NCBI GenBank assembly: GCA_007120675.1
Contig: SKNE01000041.1
Coordinates: 1-6,018, forward strand
DNA length: 6,018 bases
Direction of reading: 5' to 3'
Source of the DNA: Bacteroidales bacterium
GTDB lineage: Bacteria > Bacteroidota > Bacteroidia > Bacteroidales > UBA7960
Position numbers and translations under genes: made by a program. Positions 1-6,018 of the stretch are shown piece by piece (position 1 is the stretch's first letter; each line of letters opens with the position of its first letter). Under the pieces are notes generated by a model. It had not been told where the DNA came from. It saw only the letters and a list, made by a program, of their open reading frames with translations, and ran no database searches.

Positions 1-1
1 C

Positions 2-2053
2 GGCCTGCCACTCATCCTGCCCATCGATTTTCCCAGCCCCCCCGATGTGGAAAAACCTGAGCAGGCGGTGAATGTCTCGCTGGAAACACTCAGGCACTGG
101 TACCTGGCCCCGGACAACCCCTCCATCCTTGAGGATGCGGGGCTCCTCACAGCCATCACCGCCAGCGGGAGCGGCAAGGACTTCCTGGATAACCTGCGCA
201 CGGCCGTGGAGAGAGGGCTGGACGAAGGGGCGGCGCTGGCCGCACTGACCACCCGGCCAGCCGGCCTGGTCAGGCTGTCGCACCTCTACGGCAGCCTGGA
301 GCCGGGCAAAGTGGCCAGCTTCATTGTCACCGACGGTGGACTCTTTCAGCGCAGCACACAAATTACCGGGGTGTGGATTGATGGCCAGTCTTACGAGCTG
401 CAGGAAAAGACAGGGGATCCGCGGGGTGAGTGGGTGATCGCAGCCGCCAATGAACTGGACGGCTCACGCTTGTCCATCGACGGCAGGGAAAGAAACCTGC
501 GCGGAAAGATCGTGATCGCAAACGACACCATCCGCCTCAGCAGGCTGCAATATGACAGTCCGCGACTGTCCTTTGTATTCCACGGTGAGCCTGATGGGCT
601 GCAGGGGACCTACCGTTTATCCGCTCACCTGGGTGAAGGAAGCATGCTGGGAGCGGGTGAAAACAACAGAACTGAATTCTTTACCTGGGAAGCAAGGCGA
701 ACCAGCCCGGCAAGGATTGAAAAAGATACCCCGCCAGGACCCCCTGAGGCCCTCCAACTGCCTGCACGCTTCCCCTCCATGGAGTATGGCTTTGCAGGCA
801 CGCCCGAACAACCGGCGCACATCATCGTGCGCAATGCCACCATATGGACCCAGGGACCCGATGGCGTGATGCACGAAGCCGACATGCTGGTGAGCAGGGG
901 ACGAATCGCAGCGGTGGGCCACAACATCGATGCACCCCGCGGGGCGGTGGAGATAGATGCCACCGGTCGCCACCTGACACCCGGACTGATCGACCCGCAC
1001 ATTCACGCAAGCATTGCCGGGGGGGTCAATGAAACAGGCGACGCCATCACCTCGGAAACGCGAATCACCGATGTGATGCACGGCGACAACGTATGGATCT
1101 ACCGCCTGCTCGCCGGGGGCATCACCTCCGCCACCCTCTTCCACGGCTCTGCCAACCCCATTGGCGGCCAGAATGCGGTGATCAAGATGCGCTGGGGCAT
1201 GATGGGCGACGGACTCCTTTACGACGATGCAGCACCGGGACTCAAGTTTGCCCTGGGTGAGAATGTCAAACGATCGGCTGACCGATACCCCTCCAGCAGG
1301 CAGGGTACCGAACAGATCATACGGGATGCCCTTCAGGCGGCCGTGGAGTATGGCCACGCAAAGGAGGCCCGGGACAGCGAAACGGTGGGGCTGCCACACA
1401 GGCGGGACCTGCAGCTGGAGGCCATCCTGGAGGTGATCCGGGGGACACGAAGGGCCCACGTCCATGCCTACCGCCAGGATGAGATGCTGATGATGATGCG
1501 GCTGGCCGAAGAGTTTGGCTTCACCATCGGCTCTTTTGAACACACCCTGGAGGGTTATAAGATAGCCGACGAAATGAGGCAGCATGGTGCCGCTGCCGTG
1601 GTATGGACCGACTGGTCCTCCTTCAAGGTGGAAGCCTATGACGGCATCCTGCATAACGCCAGGCTGCTTCATGATGCCGGCGTGCTGACCTCTCTGCATT
1701 CCGACAATACGCAGCTGTCGACACGAATGAACTGGGAAGCGGCAAAAACCATGATGACCGGTGTCAGCGAAGTGGATGCCATGGACTTTATCACCATGCA
1801 CCCGGCAATGATCATGGGCATCGATCACCGCACGGGATCACTGGAGGTGGGGAAGGATGCCGACTTTGTGATCTGGAACGGGCACCCCCTCTCCACATTC
1901 ACCACCGCAGACCAAACCTGGGTGGATGGCCGGAAATACTTCGACAGGGAACAGGACCGGCAGCTGCGCGGAGAGGTGAGAGAGGAAAGGGCCCTGATCA
2001 TCGACCATATCCTTGAGCATCAGCAGGGAGGCAGACAGAACAACAGTCAATAA
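2..2053 (+). CDS. Two-domain amidohydrolase family protein (imidazolonepropionase-like), 5' end missing
   Basis: The frame is open from base 2, so the gene starts left of the window; the GTG at 47 is an internal Val in a run (LPLILPIDFPSPPDVEKPE) that fits the family. In order: the C-terminal part of a first amidohydrolase domain (about 2-400, ending in the usual GSLEPGK strand), a beta-rich segment (about 410-700, with GTYRLSAHLGEGSMLGAG), and a complete second amidohydrolase domain (about 790-1960). The second domain has the family's metal ligands: HxH (PHIHA, codons 998-1006), HVH (1457-1465), His of FEHTLEG (1541-1543) and Asp of LHSDN (1703-1705). It ends with GSLEVGKDADFVIWNG, the small beta-barrel typical of COG1228-type enzymes. 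In the visible part of the first domain, the Asp position reads ITASGSGK, without Asp, so that domain is probably inactive. An exported metal-dependent hydrolase is likely, by analogy with relatives that carry signal peptides; the signal region is off-window and the substrate is unknown. Confidence 0.9.
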   Translation, partial: GLPLILPIDFPSPPDVEKPEQAVNVSLETLRHWYLAPDNPSILEDAGLLTAITASGSGKDFLDNLRTAVERGLDEGAALAALTTRPAGLVRLSHLYGSLEPGKVASFIVTDGGLFQRSTQITGVWIDGQSYELQEKTGDPRGEWVIAAANELDGSRLSIDGRERNLRGKIVIANDTIRLSRLQYDSPRLSFVFHGEPDGLQGTYRLSAHLGEGSMLGAGENNRTEFFTWEARRTSPARIEKDTPPGPPEALQLPARFPSMEYGFAGTPEQPAHIIVRNATIWTQGPDGVMHEADMLVSRGRIAAVGHNIDAPRGAVEIDATGRHLTPGLIDPHIHASIAGGVNETGDAITSETRITDVMHGDNVWIYRLLAGGITSATLFHGSANPIGGQNAVIKMRWGMMGDGLLYDDAAPGLKFALGENVKRSADRYPSSRQGTEQIIRDALQAAVEYGHAKEARDSETVGLPHRRDLQLEAILEVIRGTRRAHVHAYRQDEMLMMMRLAEEFGFTIGSFEHTLEGYKIADEMRQHGAAAVVWTDWSSFKVEAYDGILHNARLLHDAGVLTSLHSDNTQLSTRMNWEAAKTMMTGVSEVDAMDFITMHPAMIMGIDHRTGSLEVGKDADFVIWNGHPLSTFTTADQTWVDGRKYFDREQDRQLRGEVREERALIIDHILEHQQGGRQNNSQ

Positions 2054-2084
2054 CAACCATAGGGACGCCAAAAAACAAGCGACA

Positions 2085-3419
2085 ATGAGGAACAAAAAGC
2101 CCAATCAAGCATATCCCATCATGAAAATGAAATACAGGCCATTCAGCCTTCAACTGGCCGGTGGCCCATGGATTTTTATTGTGACCCTGTTTCTGGCAAC
2201 AAGCATGTGGGCACAGACCCCGGCACCTCCCCAGGATGTCCCCGTCGCCATCCACGGAGCCACCATCCATACCATCACCCAGGGCAGCATAGAGGGTGGC
2301 ACCATCGTTTTCCGGGATGGCAAGATCACTGCCCTGGGCACTGAAGTGGACATTCCCGGGGATGCCACCCTGATCGATGCAAGCGGCAAGCATGTTTATC
2401 CTGGCTTCATTCAAAGCATATCCACCCTGGGGCTGATGGAGATCGCCCGCATCCAGGAAAGTACCGACCTGCAGGAGACAGGAGACATCAACCCCAATAT
2501 CAGGGCCCACATGGCCTTTCATCCGGTCAGCGAACACCTGCCTGTAGCTGCTGTGCACGGTGTCACCACCGTCGTGCCCCTGCCCCGTGGGAGCCTGATT
2601 GCCGGCAGGGCGGCCGCCATGGTCACCGATGGATGGACCTGGGAGCAAATGACATTGCGGGAAGACCTGGGGATGGTGATTGAATGGCCCTCCATGCGGG
2701 ATGCCAGTGAGTACAAGGAACAAATGCAGCTTTTGCGGAATGCCTTTAATCAGGCAAGGAGATACCGCAAGGCAAGGGCATCGGCTGCAGGAAACCCGGG
2801 CCATCCTTACGATATCCGCTGGGAAGCCATGATCCCGGTCCTGGCAGGAGAGATGCCCGTCTGGGTAAGCACGGGAGAGCTGCGGCAAATACAAGCTGCC
2901 ATGGCCTGGGCAGAAGAAGAGGAGCTCAGCATGGTGCTCATTGGAAGCCGTGACATGGACCTGGTGGCCAGGCAGCTGGCAGCACGAAACATCCCCGTAA
3001 TCCTCCGTGGAGTGATCTCGGGACCGGCCAGGCAGTGGGAGGCCTACAGCGAGGCATACAAGATACCCCTCAGGCTCCATGAAGCAGGCGTGAACTTCTG
3101 CATAGCAGGCGACGCGGGGGCCGCCAGCACCTACCGGATCCATCACCACGCAGCCTCCGCCGCAGCCTTTGGCCTGCCGGAGGAAGAGGCACTGAAAGCC
3201 ATCACCATCTACCCCGCCCGGATACTGGGGATAGATGACCTGGTGGGCAGCCTGGAGGTTGGAAAAGATGCCACGCTGATGATCACCGACGGCAACGCCC
3301 TGGAGCTATGGACCAGGAAGGAACAGGTATTTATCCAGGGAAGGAGAATCGAGATGATGGATAAGCACCAGCGACTCTATGAGCATTATTTGAAAAAACA
3401 CGAGCAGGAAACGCGCTGA
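2085..3419 (+). CDS. Exported amidohydrolase-like protein lacking the histidine metal ligands
   Basis: This is a single-domain relative of the upstream gene, 31 bases after its stop and probably co-transcribed. ATG 2085 gives 444 residues; ATG 2121 (MKMKYRPF) is an equally plausible start, and a TTG at 2013 is less likely because it overlaps the previous gene. A signal peptide is visible: basic start, hydrophobic WIFIVTLFLATSMWA, then Gln after an Ala-type cleavage site. The amidohydrolase scaffold is clear: PVAIHGATIHTITQG at the N-terminus, GKHVYPGFI before the first ligand site, and the closing GSLEVGKDATLMITDGN barrel strand. The metal site is degenerate. HxH is replaced by I-S-T (2418-2426), the HVH of the neighbour by W-V-S (2862-2870), and the FEH His is absent. 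Only the Asp (3111-3113, IAGDAGA) is kept. From memory, related Bacteroidota proteins also lack HxH, so this is probably an old subfamily rather than a decaying gene. It may bind ligands, partner the upstream enzyme, or use a different mechanism. Confidence 0.87.
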   Translation: MRNKKPNQAYPIMKMKYRPFSLQLAGGPWIFIVTLFLATSMWAQTPAPPQDVPVAIHGATIHTITQGSIEGGTIVFRDGKITALGTEVDIPGDATLIDASGKHVYPGFIQSISTLGLMEIARIQESTDLQETGDINPNIRAHMAFHPVSEHLPVAAVHGVTTVVPLPRGSLIAGRAAAMVTDGWTWEQMTLREDLGMVIEWPSMRDASEYKEQMQLLRNAFNQARRYRKARASAAGNPGHPYDIRWEAMIPVLAGEMPVWVSTGELRQIQAAMAWAEEEELSMVLIGSRDMDLVARQLAARNIPVILRGVISGPARQWEAYSEAYKIPLRLHEAGVNFCIAGDAGAASTYRIHHHAASAAAFGLPEEEALKAITIYPARILGIDDLVGSLEVGKDATLMITDGNALELWTRKEQVFIQGRRIEMMDKHQRLYEHYLKKHEQETR

Positions 3420-3473
3420 AGCATCCCGGGAGCGGCAACAGACCCGGAGAAGACCAGTACAGAAAAAAAGGCG

Positions 3474-3481
3474 TAATTTTG
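3474..3481 (+). promoter_or_regulatory. Candidate Bacteroidota -7 box before the exosortase-like gene
   Basis: The sequence TAATTTTG matches the TAnnTTTG -7 consensus of Bacteroidota sigma factor promoters and lies 29 bases before the ATG at 3511. No TTTG -33 element is visible at the expected distance, so this is a weak call. It would let the membrane-protein pair be transcribed apart from the amidohydrolase genes, with which it has no obvious functional link. Confidence 0.3.
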
Positions 3482-3510
3482 TCTTCGGCGTACCGGTCCG
3501 ATACAAGGAG

Positions 3511-4101
3511 ATGAAGAAACAGGAAAACAAATCGAGAAAGAAGCAGCGACGGGAGTTGGCTCAGCTGGCAGAGAGGAAGAAAATGGCCCGCGAAAAGCTC
3601 TTGCCATTGTTGTATGCCTTTGTGGTTTGGTTTGCCCTGATCGGATTGCTGCACCTGCCCTTCCTGAAAGACCACGTGATGAATGCTTTTGTGCACTTCA
3701 CATCCCACGCTGCCTACTGGTTCGGGAGGCTCCTCTTTATCCCGGTCGAGTTGACGGAAGTCCCCATCCTGAGTGTGGGAGGATACCGGATGCGGGTAGT
3801 CATGGAGTGCACAGCCTACAATTACTACCTCTTTGCCCTGGTTCTGGTCTTCTTCTCCAGGTGGCCCATGAAGCTGAAATGGAAAAATTTCGGGATTTTT
3901 CTCCTGATCATTTTTGTTTTCAATAACTTGCGTTTTATCATCATGGGGTATGTCGGTCGTTACCAGCCCGACCTGTTTGACATAATCCATGACACGCTGT
4001 GGAATATACTGTTTGGTTTTATCGTATTCGTCATCTGGGTTTGGTTCGACATACTGGCACAGAAGGGGAAAGAAGCAAAAGCAGTCAGCCAGGAAACATA
4101 A
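3511..4101 (+). CDS. Exosortase/archaeosortase family protein, small XrtH-like form
   Basis: This 196-residue membrane protein shows the exosortase/archaeosortase signature. The putative nucleophile is C100 in MECTAYN at the start of a helix, R141 is in FNNLRF, and H160 is in DIIHDTLW. Members of this family are proposed transpeptidases that cut C-terminal sorting signals (PEP-CTERM and relatives) at the cytoplasmic membrane. Helices lie at about 31-50, 100-117, 127-148 and 163-182, with a possible amphipathic stretch at 56-78. The block N-LR-I---Y-G---P--F---H--LW resembles my recollection of exosortase H, as does the short length; CTAYN replaces the more common CTG or CNG after the nucleophile. 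The first 29 residues are very basic (13 Lys/Arg). AAGGAG touches the ATG directly, too close for a normal ribosome binding site. A start at ATG 3583, with GAGAGGAAG just upstream, would drop the basic tail and cannot be excluded. Family assignment is firm; the subfamily is inference. Confidence 0.85.
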   Translation: MKKQENKSRKKQRRELAQLAERKKMAREKLLPLLYAFVVWFALIGLLHLPFLKDHVMNAFVHFTSHAAYWFGRLLFIPVELTEVPILSVGGYRMRVVMECTAYNYYLFALVLVFFSRWPMKLKWKNFGIFLLIIFVFNNLRFIIMGYVGRYQPDLFDIIHDTLWNILFGFIVFVIWVWFDILAQKGKEAKAVSQET

Positions 4102-4108
4102 TAAGACC

Positions 4109-4612
4109 ATGTGGAAAAAGATCCTATTACTGCTCGCCTGTACCATGACCATCAGTTTGCTCTGGTTTACTGTGCTCGAGACAATTTATGCACAAACTTT
4201 GGTTGTTTCAGGAAATGCTGCGCTGTCCATTGCCGGCAGCGAAAGCAGATTACGCATTGAAGAGCAAAAAGGCGAGCATTTTTTTGTTGTGACCACCAGG
4301 ATCGACGGCAACAGGGTGCAGTATCCACAAAAGTTTGGCTCCCTGCTCATCCCAACAGCCATGATTCTGGCCTGGCAGTTATTCAGTTTCTTTCAGCAAA
4401 AACGGAAGCAAGCCATCAAAAACACCACTGTAAATATTCTCCTTATCTTCGCCAGCTACCTTTTTTTTCTGCTGCTGCTCACGGCATATCATACCTCTGG
4501 CCTGGCTAAATATATTTATGATATGATGATGGATACCTTTTACATCATTGCACTGGTGATCATTCTTGTTGATAACATAAAACACCCTGTTTTTTACAGA
4601 AGGGGATCCTGA
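4109..4612 (+). CDS. Four-helix membrane protein, probable exosortase-associated partner
   Basis: ATG 4109 lies 7 bases after the stop of the exosortase-like gene, so the two are almost certainly translated from one transcript. The frame is open further upstream, to about 3989, but that part only shadows the previous gene. The product has 167 residues. Helix 1 spans about 5-27, followed by an extracytoplasmic loop of about 50 residues with alternating beta-like sequence (LVVSGNAALSIAG, HFFVVTTRIDG), then helices at about 78-95, 108-127 and 139-156. The KRK cluster at 98-100 and RR at 164-165 agree with cytoplasmic ends. I recognise no catalytic motif. The layout (one helix, short beta loop, then helices beginning near a Pro-containing hydrophobic run) recalls the exosortase H-associated membrane protein of Proteobacteria. 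That parallel rests on topology and gene order, not clear residue identity. A role as partner or chaperone of the sortase-like enzyme is inferred. Confidence 0.8.
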   Translation: MWKKILLLLACTMTISLLWFTVLETIYAQTLVVSGNAALSIAGSESRLRIEEQKGEHFFVVTTRIDGNRVQYPQKFGSLLIPTAMILAWQLFSFFQQKRKQAIKNTTVNILLIFASYLFFLLLLTAYHTSGLAKYIYDMMMDTFYIIALVIILVDNIKHPVFYRRGS

Positions 4613-4654
4613 ATTACAGCTGAAAAAGATTAATTACTCTGACGCTTTTATATA

Positions 4655-4706
4655 TCCGGGTTTTTTTTTAAATTTCGGGGAAATTCACCGTCCGGTTTTT
4701 TTTACG
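4655..4706 (+). repeat. Short direct repeat TCCGG plus T-run, two copies
   Basis: TCCGGG followed by nine T (4655-4669) recurs as TCCGG followed by eight T (4691-4703), 36 bases apart. Between them, AATTTC (4671-4676) and GAAATT (4680-4685) form a perfect 6-bp inverted repeat with a 3-base loop. The T-runs resemble terminator tails, but I see no strong GC-rich stem directly before either one, so I do not call a terminator. Confidence 0.5.
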
Positions 4707-4740
4707 CTTCGGCATAGAGCCGGCCGGACAGAAACGAAGC
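4690..4740 (+). other. Overlapping inverted repeats in the leader of the lipoprotein gene
   Basis: Three alternative pairings overlap here: GTCCGG (4690-4695) with CCGGAC (4724-4729); GCTTCG (4706-4711) with CGAAGC (4735-4740); and CGGC (4710-4713) with GCCG (4719-4722). The palindrome CCGGCCGG lies at 4720-4727. The first two stems interleave, so they exclude each other or would form a pseudoknot-like fold. The region ends 31 bases before the lipoprotein start codon. It could be a structured leader, a protein binding site, or chance pairing; no known riboswitch or RNA family is recognised. Confidence 0.35.
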
Positions 4741-4771
4741 CCTCATTTATTGTACCAAAAAAATAACCGTC

Positions 4772-5197
4772 ATGAAAACTTCACACAAACAGATCAAATC
4801 CTTGTTATCAATTGTTGCCACCCTTCTCGTGGCTGTTTTCCTCTGGTCATGCGGCGACGGCCAGAGACAAGCCCAGGAAAGAAAGCTGAAGGAGGTAAAA
4901 GAAGATACTGAGCTTCAGGTCAGACAGCTGAGAAACGACATCCAGGAACGGATCGATTACGTGGAAGAGCAAATTGAAGAAGCTTCCAATGAACTGGAGA
5001 TGGAGCTTAAAGAAGCCCGTGCAGAACTGAAAAAGCAACTGGAACTGGTGGACAAGGAAACGCAGAATGTGCGTGAAGCCACCCTGGAAAACTGGGATAA
5101 TGTGGTAAGGGGCGTGCAGGAAAGCTACCGGGAAGCCAGGAAGCATACCAACGAGACGTCCAAAAAAGTCAGGGAGCTGCTGGACAAGGAGGACTAA
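4772..5197 (+). CDS. Small coiled-coil lipoprotein, function unknown
   Basis: This gene encodes 141 residues. The N-terminus is a lipoprotein signal: a basic MKTSHKQIK, a hydrophobic stretch SIVATLLVAVFLW, then Ser-Cys with C27 as the likely lipidated residue. Almost all of the rest (about 34-135) is charged and helix-forming, rich in Glu, Lys, Arg and Gln, with only a few large hydrophobic positions. This looks like a long amphipathic or coiled-coil helix similar in style to apolipoprotein-type repeats. There is no recognisable enzyme domain. The C-terminus (KKVRELLDKED) carries no PEP-CTERM-like sorting signal, so it does not look like a substrate of the upstream exosortase-like protein. 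An A-rich leader (CCAAAAAAATAACCGTC) precedes the ATG, as is common in Bacteroidota, where Shine-Dalgarno sites are weak. It is followed by a strong terminator, so it ends its transcript. A spacer or envelope-tethering role is possible but unproven. Confidence 0.85.
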   Translation: MKTSHKQIKSLLSIVATLLVAVFLWSCGDGQRQAQERKLKEVKEDTELQVRQLRNDIQERIDYVEEQIEEASNELEMELKEARAELKKQLELVDKETQNVREATLENWDNVVRGVQESYREARKHTNETSKKVRELLDKED

Positions 5198-5256
5198 AGA
5201 AGCTGATCAGCCATTGGGTAAACGGCCTGTCTGGGGCTGCCTCAAACGATCATTGC

Positions 5257-5289
5257 GACCCGGGATCACCGATTCCGGGTCTTTTTTTT
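5257..5289 (+). terminator. Rho-independent terminator after the lipoprotein gene
   Basis: GACCCGGGATC (5257-5267) pairs with GATTCCGGGTC (5271-5281), an 11-bp stem with one G-T wobble and a three-base ACC loop, followed directly by eight T (5282-5289). This is a textbook intrinsic terminator, 59 bases after the stop at 5197. It separates the lipoprotein transcript from feoAB. Confidence 0.92.
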
Positions 5290-5335
5290 GCCTGCCACGA
5301 GTCGGTCAGATCCGGACCTGTTCGATTAATTGTGC

Positions 5336-5343
5336 TATATTTG
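5336..5343 (+). promoter_or_regulatory. Candidate Bacteroidota -7 box for feoAB
   Basis: TATATTTG matches the TAnnTTTG -7 consensus exactly and sits 45 bases before the feoAB start, downstream of the terminator, where a promoter is needed. A clear TTTG -33 element is not seen at the expected spacing. I also found no convincing Fur-type inverted repeat nearby, although iron control of such genes is common. Confidence 0.5.
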
Positions 5344-5388
5344 CACTGTCTTAATTGAATCTTAATAAAGGCAAAATAAGGTAGTTTC

Positions 5389-6018
5389 ATGACCTTGTAC
5401 GACTTGCAAAACGGGGAAAAGGGGATCATCACCAAGGTAAAAGGGCGTGGTGGTTTTCGCCGGCGCATCATAGAGATGGGCTTCGTGGTGGGAAAAACCG
5501 TCCAGGTGGTCAAAAAGGCGCCGCTCCGAGACCCCACTGAATACAATGTGATGGGGTATAATGTATCCCTGCGGCGCAACGAGGCCCGCCTCATTGAGGT
5601 GATACCCGAGAAAGAGTTCCGGCCCAGCAAGGAGCAGATCTTTGACGGCGTGCTTCACACCGAAAAAGCCAATACCTTCAGAAAACCGGGCAGCAGCATC
5701 AATGTGGCCCTGGTTGGGAACCCCAACAGCGGGAAAACCACCTTTTTCAATCACGCTTCAGGCTCGCGTGAGCGGGTCGGCAACTATAGCGGTGTCACCG
5801 TGGAGGCCAAGGAGGCCTTTTATGAGCTGGATGGCTACCGCTTCAACATCACCGATTTGCCGGGCACCTATTCCATTTCAGCCTATACACCCGAGGAGTT
5901 GTTTGTTCGCCAATTCATCACGGAAAAGATGCCCGATGTGGTGATCAATGTGGTGGACGGATCAAACCTTGAGCGCAACCTCTACCTGACTACCCAGCTC
6001 ATCGATATGGACATCCGC
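5389..6018 (+). CDS. feoB: FeoA-FeoB fusion, ferrous iron transporter, 3' end missing
   Basis: The reading frame from ATG 5389 (MTLYDLQNGEKGII) stays open to the right edge, giving 210 codons. Residues about 1-75 are a FeoA domain (SH3-like) with the family run RRRIIEMGFVVGKTV and YNVMGYNVSLRRNEA. After a linker, the FeoB N-terminal GTPase domain begins: the G1 P-loop GNPNSGKT at 110-117, the G2 Thr at 137 in GVTVE, and G3 DLPG at 156-159. The G4 motif, stalk and membrane domain lie beyond the window. FeoB imports Fe(II) across the inner membrane, with the GTPase domain in the cytoplasm; FeoA is a small partner that is separate in enterobacteria but often fused to FeoB in Bacteroidota. AAGG about 8 bases before the ATG could help initiation. 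No frameshift is seen. Assignment is secure. Confidence 0.95.
   Translation, partial: MTLYDLQNGEKGIITKVKGRGGFRRRIIEMGFVVGKTVQVVKKAPLRDPTEYNVMGYNVSLRRNEARLIEVIPEKEFRPSKEQIFDGVLHTEKANTFRKPGSSINVALVGNPNSGKTTFFNHASGSRERVGNYSGVTVEAKEAFYELDGYRFNITDLPGTYSISAYTPEELFVRQFITEKMPDVVINVVDGSNLERNLYLTTQLIDMDIR

Noticed and set aside
617..1828. Long minus-strand open frame (403 codons) across the first amidohydrolase gene
   Set aside because: The translation is rich in His, Gly, Cys and Pro with no family resemblance, while the + strand carries conserved catalytic motifs. It is an antisense shadow of a GC-rich gene.
1998..3149. Minus-strand open frame of 383 codons across the second amidohydrolase gene
   Set aside because: It has no recognisable domain and low-complexity composition, and it lies opposite a clear signal peptide and amidohydrolase scaffold. 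Shadow.
3426..3447. CCGGG / CCCGG inverted repeat after the second amidohydrolase gene
   Set aside because: The stem is only 5 bp with a 12-base loop and no T-run follows, so it does not qualify as an intrinsic terminator.
4139..4144. Possible lipobox (LLAC, Cys11) in the four-helix membrane protein
   Set aside because: The hydrophobic stretch before the Cys is only about five residues, and hydrophobicity continues well past it, which fits a transmembrane helix better than a lipoprotein signal.
3331..4152. Minus-strand open frame of 273 codons across the exosortase-like gene
   Set aside because: It is antisense to a protein with a convincing membrane topology and catalytic triad; its own translation shows no coherent features.
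5304..5318. GGTC...GACC inverted repeat upstream of feoAB as a metal-regulator operator
   Set aside because: The arms are only four bases and do not resemble the AT-rich Fur consensus; chance is more likely.

Overview
The window reads as chromosomal DNA from a member of the Bacteroidota, probably one with moderately high GC. Three things point there: the fused FeoA-FeoB protein at the right end; the tandem secreted amidohydrolase-like genes at the left end; and TAnnTTTG-type -7 promoter boxes combined with mostly weak or absent Shine-Dalgarno sites. I cannot name a genus. All genes lie on the + strand, and no gap exceeds 300 bases.

Left part (2-3419): two adjacent genes for imidazolonepropionase-like amidohydrolases. 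The first is cut by the left edge. It holds the end of one degenerate amidohydrolase domain, a beta-rich middle segment, and a complete domain with all expected metal ligands. The second gene encodes an exported single-domain relative in which the histidine ligands are replaced. The pair therefore carries three related domains, only one of which looks catalytically competent.

Middle part (3511-4612): a compact two-gene module, separated by 7 bases. It encodes a small exosortase/archaeosortase-family membrane protein with the Cys-Arg-His catalytic triad visible (C100, R141, H160), followed by a four-helix membrane protein with one extracytoplasmic loop. The arrangement resembles the exosortase H / exosortase H-associated protein pair of Proteobacteria. 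No candidate sorting substrate lies in the window. This is the most interesting part.

Right part (4613-6018): a 159-base spacer with repeated T-runs and inverted repeats, a small coiled-coil lipoprotein gene, a strong rho-independent terminator, a -7-like box, and the first 210 codons of a feoA-feoB fusion for ferrous iron uptake, cut by the right edge. The lipoprotein gene and feoAB appear to be separate transcription units, and neither has an evident functional link to the exosortase-like pair.
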